Shown: positions 41,425 to 53,578 of the stretch, one piece after another
Numbering within the stretch: position 1 is the first letter of the stretch
Layout of the letters: each line of letters opens with the position of its first letter
Source: Lagopus muta
Taxonomy: Eukaryota > Chordata > Aves > Galliformes > Phasianidae
Assembly: GCF_023343835.1 (NCBI RefSeq)
Contig: NC_064440.1
Coordinates: 33,363,537 to 33,427,536 of the forward strand
Direction of reading: 5' to 3'
DNA: 64,000 nt
The notes under the pieces: model-generated
What the model was told of the DNA's origin: nothing
Seen by the model: only the letters and a program-made list of their open reading frames with translations
Databases searched by the model: none
Made by a program: the position numbers and the translations under genes

Positions 41425-41943
41425 CTTCCTGTGGGCAGCAGTGGCTTCTTCCCCAGCCTGAAACTCGGGAAGGGACAGAGATCTTTCCTGGTCCCGTGGC
41501 ACCTTGGTGAAGCCATAGCGGTTGAGCTGGCGAACAAAGTTCTTCATGCCTGTACAGCCAAATGGTCTCACAGGTGCTTCCTTGGCCAGGACTTCCACCA
41601 TGAACAGTTCTTTGTCGATCACAAGGCAGTTTCCTCCGTGGCCCCACCAGATGCTTTTCACTTGGTCACTTTCAGCCAGCACCCAGAGTTTCTGTGGGAA
41701 GCTGAGGGCTGAGAAGACACCAGCGTGGCCCACACCTTCCTCAGAGGAACTCAGAGGGAAACTGTTAGTTTCCTCTTCATCAGGAAACGTTTGTGAGTCC
41801 TTTTCTTCCACTGTTGGTGTTCCAGCAGCGCAGCCAGCTGGTGCTTGTTCATGAGCTGCCGGGTCAGTGGAAGCGGAGCCCGGGGTCTCAAACAGCTCCT
41901 CCAGATCAGCAGCAGAAGCTGTTTCCGCAGCTGATGTGTCCAT
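41425..41943 (-). CDS. HSFY/HSFX-like heat shock transcription factor, exon 1
   Basis: First coding exon, 173 codons. I chose the ATG at 41,943-41,941 (MDTSAAETAS) because its context, gaaATGg, is strong. The open frame extends 16 codons upstream only through non-ATG codons. Residues 1-80 are acidic, Ser/Thr-rich and probably disordered. The HSF-type winged-helix DNA-binding domain starts near 82 (FPQKLW 82-87) and continues through IWWGHGGNCLVID (98-110). The recognition region is GMKNFVRQLNRYGF (132-145), where FVRQLN.YGF is the family hallmark. The domain ends in exon 2. Family knowledge: such proteins bind heat-shock-element-like DNA in the nucleus, and HSFY and HSFX members are mainly testis-expressed in mammals. 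No stop or frameshift is visible, so the gene looks intact. It lies antisense within the SPAG16 intron. Expression is not shown by sequence alone. Confidence 0.87.
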
Positions 41944-42209
41944 TTCAGTGTCTCTTTTCTGGTTTGAACCAAAGAGTGAGCGTGCACCCACTTGTGCAGT
42001 GAGCCAACGTCCGCCCTGCCTGCTGGCACGGGGACTGCACCGGCACTGCCTGGGGGTTCCGGTGGGAGATGCTCAGGTGTCACCATGGTGCCCTTGTGTG
42101 GGCACTGTGACATGAGCGTGCGGTGCCCAAGGCTGGGCTGGAGCCGGCCGAGGCGATGTCATTTGTTGCCATGGATGTCCCACTGGTCACAGGGGTGTTC
42201 TCGGAGCCT

Positions 42210-42217
42210 TTTAAATC
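42210..42217 (-). promoter_or_regulatory. Possible TATA-like element upstream of HSFY-like gene
   Basis: The - strand reads 'gatttaaaaggctcc' about 265 bases before the start codon. The TTTAAAAG core resembles a TATA box, and the surrounding segment is conserved in the truncated copy ('actttta' at about 39,396-39,402), although the TATA-like core itself is altered there. This is weak, position-based evidence only. Confidence 0.2.
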
Positions 42218-42415
42218 ACACCCATCTGTACAGGATGAAGCACCTTCTCTGTAAAGGGAAGGTTTGATGTACAAGTGGTGTCTGGATGCAGCACTGGAGT
42301 GCATGCTAACTTTATGGACGTCACTGACCTGAAGAGATCTTGAGCCACTCCATTTCAGGGAGACCTTTCAGAGGTCTTTGTGTGAGCTTGTTTAGTGAAG
42401 TCTCAGCCTTCAGCA

Positions 42416-42482
42416 GGGGATTTGGAACTTGATGGTCTTGTAGGTCCCTTCCAAATCAAACCATACTGTGATTCTCTGATCT
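42416..42482 (+). mobile_element. Short CR1 3' end fragment
   Basis: 'ggggatttggaacttgatgg', 'tcttgtaggtcccttccaaa' and 'accatactgtgattctctgat' match the last 65 or so bases of sense CR1. The fragment appears inserted relative to the corresponding flank of the truncated copy (39,520-39,565), where the sequence passes directly from a ggtctttg-like motif to 'ccaatgg'. Confidence 0.8.
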
Positions 42483-44130
42483 ATGGTTTAGTCTCGTCCA
42501 ATGGAATGGCTGTGGAAGCTGCAACAGTATGAAATTTACCAAGAGCCTGTGCTGAGTTGTGGCCGTGGGGCAGTCCTGGCTCTACGTACAGACAAGGGAA
42601 TGGGTGGCAAAAGAGCTGCTCCAGGATAGTGATCTGGAGGCTCTGGTGATGGCACGTATTTCGGTGTCAGCTGTTTTCCCCCAGAGCCAGAAGGGCCAAC
42701 CCTACCCTGGGGTGCAACCCTCCCAGCTCAGGATATTCTTGTATTCTGAGTTTCTTTTTGAAGCTGTTACTTGATCATTTGGACTGCAGGGGCTGAGCTG
42801 CACTCATTCAGACCTCTGGTGGTTTCGCAGGCTATGGATGAATATTCCATAAAGAATTAGAAATATTTGGGCTTTGAATAAAAGCAGTAATGTGGCGATC
42901 CATGGCAACAAATGAAACACAATTCCTATGTTTCTAGCGTTTAATGGATAAGATATGCCATAAAACTATCAGAAGTGTGAACCCTTCTTAAAACCTTGGC
43001 AGGGAGCTGCATCTGAAGCACTATAAATCTGCAAAATCTGTAATGTATCATACAACGTGCTTTTTTTTTGCTTTTTTTTTTTCCCCCTAGTACTTGAGCA
43101 TGGTATTACAGGATATTTTGCATATACCTGATACTATAAGAACTGTATTAGCTTCGGATTCCTTTTCAACGCTCTGCAGCTACGTCCCATTACCTCGCCA
43201 TAGATTGTTATTGGATGCTATCCAGTGCTCCAGTATTAGTGTCATAAATGCCTCCGTGACATACGACATTTGTTACACTCGACAGCAGCATTCATTACTG
43301 CAAGCAGCAGCAGCCAGGCCGTGTTTCCTCCTATTATTTAGCCATCAGTGGACGAGAGGTGAGCACTTTGGCAGCAGGAGGAGCGGGGCAGCCCAGGATA
43401 GTGACACTGTGTGTTATCTCCGATAGCTCAGTCGATACCTCGTGCTCACATGTAGCCAGGAGATCTGTTGACTCACAGCAGTAAACGCCTTTGTTATTAT
43501 TTATGACTTTTTTAATAATGCCTCGAGGCTCTGCTGGGCAGGCTGTAAGAATCCTGCCCCAGCCAGCCCGAGGAGATAAGCTGCACAAAGCAGGGCTATC
43601 GCTTTGCATCGCAGTCAGGGAGCAGTGCATAGAAAAATGAAGTGCTGGGTACTGCAAGGCTCTTGCTGGAGCTGTCTCCAAGCCTGTCCTCTGCTTTGAT
43701 GCTATTTTTCACTGCTGCACTTGCTGATGGATTTGTGCCTGTGAAAGTTAGTAGGTTCCTGCAGCAAATGTCTCTTGGCAATCCGAGTGCTAAAGGCTTA
43801 GATTGTTTTTCATTCTTCTCCGTGTATCAGAACCTTCCAGGCATCAATACAGACCCTGAGAAGCTAGACAAGTATCTAGTAATGGTTTCTACCAGCTTAC
43901 TAATTCAGGCCACCTGCAGGTAGGTGCTTTGCACAGAGCATGCTCCTGCTTCTTGCAGACCTGCTGATTGTATGGTGTATGTGGGCCCCAAATCTCCTTT
44001 ACCAACTTTTTTATTTCTTTTGTATGCAAAGTGTGATGCTGTAACAGAACACATTTAAAAAGACCTAACCCAGTGTAGTTATGGGTCTGGGCACTGGTTC
44101 ATTCTGCGGCACTGGGGGACCAGAGCAAGG
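42483..44130. other. Intronic stretch with CpG-retaining segment
   Basis: The left end (42,490-42,690) is alignable with the flank of the truncated HSFY-like copy (39,555-39,725). A T-rich tract sits at 43,062-43,083. The following 480 bases (43,140-43,620) keep about 18 CpG dinucleotides, more than usual for this intron. No exon could be supported. Confidence 0.5.
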
Positions 44131-44335
44131 AATCATAGAGTCAGAGAGTCATAGAATGGCCTGGGTTGCAAAGGACCATAATGATCATCTAGCTCAAACC
44201 CCCCTGCTATGTGCAGGGTCACCAACCACCAGACCAGGCTGCCCAGAGCCACATCCAGCCTGGCCTTGAATGCCTCCAGGGATGGAGAATGCAGAATTTC
44301 CACTTTTGCAGTGAGTGCCATCAGTGCCTCAGGCC
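44131..44335 (-). mobile_element. CR1 LINE 3' fragment (antisense)
   Basis: The + strand begins 'aatcatagagtcagagagtcatagaatggcc', then 'caccagaccaggctgcccagagccacatccagcc'. This is the reverse complement of a CR1 3' end with an extra terminal octamer. It is closely related to the 14.4-kb copy. The far end decays after 'gggatggagaatgcag', so the right boundary is approximate. Confidence 0.9.
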
Positions 44336-47300
44336 ATTGCCTGGTTTGGGTTCCTGTTCTTCTCTTTTGGTTTCATATTGGATCAAAGAAGTTGCACACT
44401 GCAGAAAACATGCTGACCATCACAGGAGACCTACAGGCAAACAGTCCAGGTGCAGAGAGATCAATGTTAAGCGTACGCCATTTCACCTGTCACTGAATGA
44501 GGCTTACACCTACTGCAAAAGGAGTCACGAAAAGAAAGTTTCAGAAAGTGAACTAGACGAGCTGTGTGGAACATATAGAATTCATTTGACTAATGCAACT
44601 CTGCACTAAGTTTCTGCCAGCAGTGTTTTCTAGCATGGGGCTCCAAGGGCAAAAAAGCCAGAATTTCATAGCAGTGTAAGGCTAATGATTAAAGTGTGTA
44701 TGCTGGCAGTCACGGGAGCAGCACCGGAGGAGGAAGCACACGCCTTTCTCTTTGGCGTTCTGACAGCCTGATATTAAAGACCTGCAAGTGTCAGAAGACG
44801 GAGGAAATCAGCTGGCCCTTCTGACAGATTGTACAGCGTAGTGTCTGTGCTGTCAAGGCAGTGAATATGACAAAGCTGAGAAATGACAGTAATAGGAATG
44901 TTTAGGAAAGGGAACGAGCCTAATAGAGATGCCGCTGTTGACAATAACATGCTTATGTTAGAAGTCAATTCTTTGAGCTTTTGTGGTCGGTGAAGAATTT
45001 ATTGAGCTTGTTTTTCTACGTCTGGTTTTTCTTTTTGTTTTCGTACCCTTACTGTGTGTCTGTTTTTACTATCATGGTAAAAGTACTGCTTAGTTGAAAT
45101 GTGGAAAAAAGAAGCTCGTTGCTCTGCAATGCTCTGTTTCACTTGAATTATCAGAGTAGCGCAGGCAGCATCTGAGGGCTCCGTTGTACTGATACTGAGC
45201 AAACACCAGGAAAGAGAGGATTAAAAATCACATTATTTTAATTCAGAAAAGCTTAGAAAGAGATGAAAATAAACCAACTTATGAGTTGGGGGAGCTGAAG
45301 TCAGAGAAGCCTAGTGTTGGACCCACCTGTCTGGCTACCTACAAGTGAAGTAAGTTGTTCAGGCTGGCCATGGAGCTAGTTGTGGAACCTAAAGAGCATG
45401 GATGAGCTACCAGGGAAACTTCAGGCTGAGTGAGAGGCTTTTGGGGAGGGGAAGCATCCTGGTGGACAAAACATCATCCTCCAAGCTTGAAATAGTAGTA
45501 ATAACAACAGTGAGCTTTAAGGAAAAAAACTGAAGTGTTTCCTGATCTTAATTGATTTTTTTTTTTTAATTTTGATTATTTTGAAAAAAGGAAATGTTAA
45601 TTACAGTCCTTTTCAATAAGCTTGGACATACAGTGGACATGAGTCCATTGTCTTGGAGCTGTTAGGATTACAAAGCACTGACCATGCATAGGATCTGCTT
45701 TGTCGCCAAAGGCTGCTTAGATTAAGGATTGTCGCCACAGCATGAAAATTGCACCAGTTCATTAAGAGTTGGGTTTAATAGTGGTCGTTGCCTATATTAG
45801 TGTGACCTTCAGCAGCTTTTACATGCCTCGGGGTGCCCACAAGTGCCTAGACACAAACAGCAGCTCTGGCATACTTCAGTTTGCTATCAAAGCGATTCGG
45901 GAATTTCTTTCTACTTCTTTCTCAAATTTTCTTGAGCTGCCCATTTGCAGGTTTCAAGCAGGATTTAAATCTCTCCCCCTGCCTCAGCTGTCTGCAGATG
46001 AGATATATCGAGTCCCTCCATGGCAGTGCAGTCACTTGTGATAGATGTCTGAAATCAGTGAGTGAGTTTCTTTGAAAATTAAGTTTTTGTCACTGGGTTC
46101 TGCTCACCTGGAGCCCATGGGAACGAACTGCTCTCCGTTTCTGCTGTGGGATGGCAAGGGTAGATGAGATGAATCCCACCCTGTGTCAAAAAGCTATTAT
46201 GCATCTGGTCGTTCCTGTTGAGTTAATGGAAAGAATGCTGCATGAGCTATCCAAGGGAAAAATAAATCATTGCTCACATCCAGGTCTCCTCTTCCATAAC
46301 ATAAGCCCATCCATCTCATCGTTTGGGAAAGGAAGGAGGACCAAAGAGGCCTTAACTGAATGGCTGCAGGCACCTGAAAATAGAGAGTGGGGAAGGAGAA
46401 AGAATAGAAAATTAATAGCAGGTTATCTAATATTCTCTGAATGCCTTTAAAGCGGTGTTACCATTAGTCAGAGCTCGGTTCCTGCATGCTTGGAATTCCT
46501 GTCTTTGGATGTTTCTCAGCTCTGCTGAACTCTTAAAAATGAGACATATATTGATGCCCAAAATGCATGCACTGCAGTCAAGTAGGAAGTTCAGAGGAAA
46601 GCATGTTTTCACACTAAAATCTATATTCAGGGATCTCACTTGTAGCAGAAACCAGAATAAATTTCAATTTGTGGTGACAGCAGTTTTGCTGTAACTTAAT
46701 TTTTCTGAGTTAACCCATCAGTAAGTTTTATCTTTTAAATGAATTTTTTCATCTAAAGTAAGAGCGGTGGTATTTTTCTTCTCAGACTCTTGAAACAGCA
46801 AGAAACCAGCTAACGTGTTACAGAGAAAACTTACATTCAGTACAGTTGTGGATGTGCTGCTTCTGATGTAGACATTCAAGAAAAGAAACAGTTCTGGACA
46901 GAAGATGAAGATTCTCCTACCCTTTCATTCTTAATCTATTATTTTTTAATATCTTCTGAATGTATCCAAGAGTTCCTTGAATTCTTCCAGACAGATTTTG
47001 ACATCTTGAAGACTCTGCTCCTAAAGTTTCTGCCTTTTCTGTTTTGTTGTAAAACTATTTTCAAAATCCCAAATGCCACCAAAGGGCCGAATAAAATCAA
47101 ATAGAAACAAGCTCAAGTCCAGCCGAAAGGGAGCTTTACAGTAATGGTCCGGGTCTAGCAATCCTTACAAAAAGCTTAAAGTTCTTTTATATGAAGGATT
47201 TTCTTCTATCAGATAAACGCTTCCTTTGCTATAAGTGACTTTCCGGTGATTTTTTGATTGAAAAAGGATTTGTCGAGTTCTGAGATCTGTTTAAGCTCTG

Positions 47301-50300
47301 GAAATAATGCCCCTTCATCTCGGTCGCGTTTTTCTCCCAGTAAGAAGGTAAGAGAAGTCCCCAGTGCCTTGCTGGCCGACCATCTCTCCACAGCCCTGCT
47401 CTTTGAAGGGAAATGCAGGCAGCCGTATCCTGCTGCACACTTACATCTCATCCAAGACCGATCTCTACACACATACTTCTGTCGACACACTGCACACACA
47501 GTTTGGGTTTTCCTGTCTTCCAAAGAAATCACCTCCTACCTTTGCCAACTTCCATTGAGCAATCTAACTAAGGAACTTCTCAGCACTTTCTTTATTGCCT
47601 TCTTTAAATACTCGGGTCTAAGAAACCAGCATTATATGCCCCTGCCCAGTCTGTACAGCTGCCTTTCTTTTTATCAGGCCGAATTATTGACAAATAATAG
47701 TGAATTTGTTCATTATAAAACCAGGTACTGTACCTCACTCTTGCCACGATGGATCTGTTTTCAATTCCCTGATGCTACCATTATCTAAGCAGATGATTAC
47801 TGCATTTGAATGACTTCACCTGCATGAGGTGAGTCACAAGTTTAAGTGCATTCTGAGATTTTTTTCTCTAACGTGCTTTGCCAAATCGCTGCCTATTTAA
47901 ATATCTCAGAGAAGGGAAAAAAGTCCCTAAAGAACGGCAAAATGTTTTTGTTTTGATACCAATATATGAAAACCTTATATCAGCAGATTGTTGGATCGCT
48001 TCTCTCTTTCCCAGCTTGCCTTTTTGTCTCCATTATTAGGAATATTAAAGTGAATTACAGCCTGCTCAGGACTGTTCTTCTGTCCTCTCCCAGGAAAGAT
48101 CCAAATAAACACACTGGGGAGGCAACGGGAGGAGGAGGTTGTCATCATTTCCAGGAGGGGAATATTGAGGAGGATTTATTCCTAGTTGAGGTTGGAAGAC
48201 TTGGAACAACGTTTAAAAAAGTGCATTCCTAAGCAGAATGTGGTGTGCATTTGGGAGATGAGGAATAATTGATGTATTTGTTGAAAGCTGTTTACAGAAC
48301 AAAAGAAAACTAGTAGAACATCTATCGTATGGTGAAGTCGGTTGCATGGTAAATAACATTCCACATAGTGTGACAGTAATGAAGAGTTTTATCTACAGCC
48401 GCTGCAATCATGGTTTGCAGCATCTGTTAAACATTTTATTTACTCTTATTTAGACAAGCATGCTAACATTTGCATGAAGAATCTTATACTGTAGCGTTTG
48501 GAAACCTTCCCATCTGCCTTTCTCTCCACCCTTCCAAGGGTTTTGCAAAGTTAATGCTTTGTCTTCGCCCCAAGTCAGACTGTGTGCCAGCTCATGATGT
48601 GCTGCAGAGCCTCTCTGTGATTTCCTCCTGCTCCCCAGGTGAGTATCCCAGCATCCCAGCGGGTGTTCTGCCACAGCACAGGGAGGTCAGAAGGCTGCTG
48701 TGGTGCTGTGCTGTGTGCAGGTTGGGCAGGGGTTCCATAGGCTGGGGATGCTCTGGATGTGCTGCGTGTTCCTGATCTCATTGAGCATGGGGAGCAGTGC
48801 ATCATCAATCTGAGTACCTCTGCATGGTGCTGTGCATAGACCTGACTACAGACTCAGTCATCTGCGGCTGCCAGGATGCCCATAAAACATTTTGCTATGG
48901 CAAGGCAGCAGTATCATGGCTAATTAAGCTCATAATTGCCTGTAGCCTTGTCCTCCCTGATCTATTTTCTGCATTTGTTGTTGTGGTTGTTGTTTTGTTT
49001 TTTAAATTAAGCTTAGATGGCAGGCTGTTAGAGGCAGGGACTGGGGTGTTGCATCTTTTACAGGCAGCAGGAAAGTGCCCTGACGCTCTGAGACCCCCTG
49101 GGCTGGGTGACTGTCATGTCCATGCACATGGCTGCTGCTCTATTGATGACTATAGGTCCTCGAGCAGAGGGAGTGTGTAATCCAGCAGGGCTGAGTGCTA
49201 ATATTATAATATCTAATATTATCCTGAGCAAAGATTCCTTGAAAAAAATTAAGGAATTAGTAGCCCTCGGTGAGCACGGTTTCAGCAAAACCCTTCTCTG
49301 TATCGACTAACAATCAGGTGCCTTTTCTGGGCTGGAGTTGAGAAGTTCTGAGTAATGATGCTGGTTGAACCATTAATGGAAGTCCTTAAGTCGTTTCTTG
49401 ATACTTTCCATTTTGGGGCATCTTTCTTTTCAAAACAAAAAGCAGAACCAAAAACAGGTGCTGCTCTATGCACATAGGAGAAATCAATGAATGGGATCAA
49501 TATTCCCTCCACAGGTAATAAATGCTGAGAAGCATTTCTGTCTATCTGAATTGATCCTAGAGAATTCTTTAAATTGGTTCTGATGTGTATAAAAATCATT
49601 TCCCTATTGATCAAAGCTTTTCTTTCTTTCATTCTTTGATACGTTATTTCATCTCTGCTGTCAGTAATGGTCCCAAGTCTTTCTATGCAGTTATGTTAAA
49701 CAGAATGTCTTAAATCCGTGCGAGATCATAATTTTAATGACTCAAGAAATAACTGGGCTTGCGTCTTTGAAGATGAATGCTTTGCTTACAGTTAGGCAGC
49801 CTAAGTATTTTGAAATTGGCAAAGTCACTACGTCTGAATTATCTACGATAAACCCTAAAAATAGTGGCCAAGATTGCATTGAAAGCAATTGCCCAAATCC
49901 AGTATCCCTTACTCTGGGTGTCACTGCTGCTGCTACACGCAGGTGATTTCTCTCCCTTTCCCTTTCCTTGCTCTGCTCTGCACCTGAACAAGAGCATCCC
50001 ACCATTGGGTTAACCCAGCTGCAGTGGTGTTAAGGTGAAATCTTAAGACTTTGGCCAACAGCATTTATTAATTGAGGAGCCCAGTGCCTGCAACCTGACC
50101 TTCTTTTTCTGCCTTCCCAACCCAGTGGTATCGCTGTCTCCCACAAAGCACTACTGAATTGTCTTGGCAAGGTTTCATTCAAAATTCATTTTACAAAGAG
50201 GACAGTAATTGTGGCTGTGATTTCTATTAGGACCTTATGGAGTATAAATTGTCAGGCTGTCTTTTGACAAGTGCAGGTCTTGTTCCCTCTACCCCAAGTA

Positions 50301-50889
50301 ATTTGGTTCTATCAACCCAGCAAATTAATCTTGTCTGGTTTTGTGTTCTGAAGAAACGGAGTCACCAATTCCATTGCTTCAATGTGCCTGCCAGTATTTT
50401 AAATTTAGCTCCCAGTTCAAATTAGAAGATGGGTTTTGTATTGTATCTACATATGTGGCTTTAGCTCTGATAGTATCTACGTAGCAACATAGGTGCTAAT
50501 TGATTTTAAGGTCCAGTTCTGTTCTGAGAACAAAGTTGAGATATGTCTTTAGTACCAGGAATAAAAAGGCATGGGTGACTTTGATTGCTTTTATGAGGCA
50601 GGAATATTTTTCCAGCCCGAAGAGCAGAACTGCCTTAGGAATTCATCAGTGCCCAAAGCAAAGGGCACTGCCAGCCTGGAGGTGGCACCCTGGCCAGGCA
50701 GTGTGTGGTGCTGGGAATGGAGCCTGTTATAGCAAGCAGGAGCTTACTATAATGTTGGAAACAAAAGGAGCCGAGAGGCATTGGCCACTTGAGAAATTCA
50801 GTTGCATCCCAAAAGGTATGTGCAGAAATACTACGTCCCATCTGCTGGCGGATTTGTGGGCTGCATCACAGCTTCCAGGTGGGGTGGGA
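44336..50889. other. Intronic stretch without recognisable genes
   Basis: No exon or known transposon seen. The 176-codon open frame at 47,258-47,788 (+) is long for this composition but has no domain I recognise and no conserved splice context. A 12-bp AT palindrome (atattataatat) lies near 49,203-49,214. Confidence 0.5.
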
Positions 50890-50945
50890 TTCATGGAAAC
50901 ATAGAACAGTTTGGGTTGGAAGGGACCAAAACAGTCAGGGGTTTG
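50890..50945 (-). mobile_element. Very short CR1 3' end (antisense)
   Basis: 'ttcatggaaacatagaacag' followed by 'tttgggttggaagggaccaa' is the reverse complement of a CR1 3' terminus. Only about 55 bases remain. Confidence 0.75.
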
Positions 50946-53548
50946 TCCACGCCACGTGGGTGACAATTTGGACTACTAAACACAGTAGGTGGCTCAGCAA
51001 TTGATTCCTCTGTGGGTCCCTAAAAGGGAAACGTAACAGCATCCTGGGCTTGACTGCAGAGCAAGTGTGCATAGAGAGAAAAGATGAACAGCCAAATACT
51101 TTTTAGCACTCAGATGTTTTTGCTGGGGTAAGTCACCATCCCTTTCAGCGACTGCTTGCACAGTCGTTTATGCCTTCCAGTGATTCTGCTGCTTTTCTCT
51201 CTACCTTTTCTAACTCAATGCATGCTTTTTGGAGCAAATGACCAGATGGTCAGAGCTTATGTTATTCTAAGGACATAATAGGGGTACATCAGAAAAATTA
51301 GTACCTCTGTTCTAGTAACGGGCAACAACAGATTAGATGTAATTGCTACAAGGGCTGCTACCGTAGGGTCTCTTTGGCATGGCAGTGTGCTCTGTCATCA
51401 CTCCTGCTGCCAGGTGGAGGAGGAGGAATGAGCTGGAGCTTGGGTTTAGCTCCCTATCTTGCTGGTCTGTGGATGTACCAGCAGATGTGCAGCGGCTTTG
51501 CATGAGCTGGACGTCTTTGCAACCTTGAGTTTGAGATCTGGAGGTGCTCTGCATCTTCGAATCAGAAACTGTTCATTTTGATGCAGTTCTGCATTACCTG
51601 CTGAGCACAGAGGATTTGCACAGACCTGCCCCACCTGACAATTTACCCGAAGGTGTATGAAGGAACAGTTATCTCCAAGGTTTTGTCTTGCTCTGAGTGC
51701 TATATCAAAGTGCCTTTGTTAGTGCATGAGGAAGCGTCCTTCATCTAAACAGGGCTTCGCATGACGATTACGTAATAGATTTTGTTTGGCTTCCTAATTG
51801 GAAACTGTCTTGAAAGAGCAATAAAACACAATTTGTTCCCAAAAAGAAATATCTCCTTTTGGAAGGAAAGGGGGAGTAAATTTACATTATAATGAGCAAA
51901 GTGTTATGGGTGCGTAGATCAGCGGTGACAATGGGTGTCAGAACACGATCTCATTTGGCGCATTCCTCTCCCCTCTTCGCCTGTATTTGCAGTGCATCCT
52001 TCTGCTACAGAGCAAGGAGTTGCTGTGCTCATTGCCAGCAGCAGCAGTGCATCACGGGGTGGTAGGCACCAAATGTATGGGAGATGAGACACTACTCCTT
52101 GCCAGGGCTGCCCTGCTCACCCAAGCCCTTTCCCTGGCATGGGGAGATGTGCCGTTTGCTGCTGCACCTCATAAGCTACTAGCAAGCTGCAGTTGTCCAA
52201 GCCTTCCTTTGTTTTTGTCTCCCTCCTGTCCTTCTCTGTTTTTAACAAGCACTTCATTATGGCTTTGAGGAGGCTGAAAGTGACATTAACCCCCTGCCCA
52301 GCTGTTGCGGTGTCAGGGCTCCAGGCAAAATGGCATTTATTTGGCTTCTGGAGGAGTCATCCCAGTTACTGCCTGGAGAGCCTGGCTGCAAGTGAAATCC
52401 ATATGCAGTGCTTCTGTCAGCAAAGACTTCCTGGAAGAGAGTTTGTAATAAATATTCACATCTGCTGCTTTGGACACTCTAATCCATCCTACAGATCTTT
52501 GCTGTGTCAGGCTTTGTTCTAGATGAGGAAACTGGGTAGTTGTAAAGGTTTGCAAATAGGGCGTATTTATCATGGTTAGCTCCACCTTCCATTTGCCTTT
52601 CCTGCACAGGCATCCATGACTACACTAAGCGTAACGTGTGCTTAAGTATTCTTGATGCATTTGAGAGCAGCCTTTAGACTTGTGTTTCCTTTGAGAGATG
52701 GAGAAGTGGCATTGGTTTGCTTCCCAGGTTGTCAAGTGAGCCAGTGTGACGATCACTGTTGTGAGTTAGGTTGAGTGGCAGGACGATGTGTTTCCTGGAT
52801 GAACAACACGTTGTGTGGTCACAGCCAACACCATGGCTTGCGTGGGATTCATGCTAGGAGGACAGATTCTTCCCAACTACTTCTGATGGGTGACTGATGA
52901 CTATTACAGTTAGTTTCCAAAAGGAGGGAGCCTGTATCTGGCGGCAGGGTAAATAAATGTGCTGAACACGTTGCTTTCCACCTGGTACCCGTGCTGGTAT
53001 TAAAGTAGGAGGACAGCTGACTTTACGCATCACTGGGAGTGATGAAACCTGGGTCTGTCTGGTTTGTCAGTAAGTACGTGGAAAGTGGAGACTCTTTAGA
53101 ACCTTTTTGACTTAGTTTGCTTTAGTTCTGTTGTAACGCTTTTCCATAACTCTCAGAGGGAGAAGGGCATTCGATTCAGCTGGATGCCCGACCTCTCTGC
53201 AATTTGGCTGAGAACTGCCCTTTCCATTAGGGCAGCGCTGTCCAAGAAGAGCAGCGTGACGGTGTGATTCTGATACCTCCAGCTATCAGCGGAGCATCTG
53301 CTTCTCTGCTGCTCAGCCTGCGTGTCAGAATCTGGCCCTTAATAATTGCACCCAAGTGGAATAGCTGTGCCCTTAATGAGTAGCATACCCAGGTCTCCAG
53401 ATTCACTTAATCACTCTGAATCCAATCTCATTATCATTGATCTAGTCAACTTTCCCATCATTTATCTCAGCAAACGGGAGCACACAAGACGTGGTTCATC
53501 TTTACATCGCCAGCTCCAAACTCCCAGCACCTCTGCCTTTGCCAAGCC
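50946..53548. other. Intronic stretch before SPAG16 terminal exon
   Basis: No gene or repeat is supportable. The end of the stretch leads into the branch point and pyrimidine tract of the SPAG16 terminal exon. Confidence 0.55.
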
Positions 53549-53578
53549 TGCTAACTTTGCTCTGTGTTTCCATTCCAG
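53549..53578 (+). promoter_or_regulatory. SPAG16: SPAG16 terminal 3' splice site (branch point and acceptor)
   Basis: TGCTAAC at 53,549-53,555 is a consensus branch site. It is followed by 'tttgctctgtgtttccattccag', ending in the acceptor AG at 53,577-53,578. Confidence 0.75.

Larger units (their letters stand above)
1..53578 (+). other. SPAG16: SPAG16 terminal intron (3' part; continues upstream of window)
   Basis: Inferred intron. The only SPAG16 coding segment I can find is the terminal exon beginning at 53,579. No open segment upstream resembles the preceding WD40 blade, so at least 53.5 kb of this strand would be intron. The 3' splice site is good: TGCTAAC at 53,549-53,555 is a consensus branch point, followed by a pyrimidine-rich stretch and CAG at 53,576-53,578. 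SPAG16 is known in mammals as a very long gene with large introns, which fits. The intron hosts a nested antisense HSF-family gene, several CR1 fragments and a minisatellite, listed separately. A short, diverged exon could have been missed by eye. Confidence 0.6.

Noticed and set aside
47258..47788. 176-codon open frame (+)
   Set aside because: Long for the region, but with no recognisable motif or family similarity and no splice signals linking it to SPAG16. Chance cannot be excluded, so it is not called as a gene.
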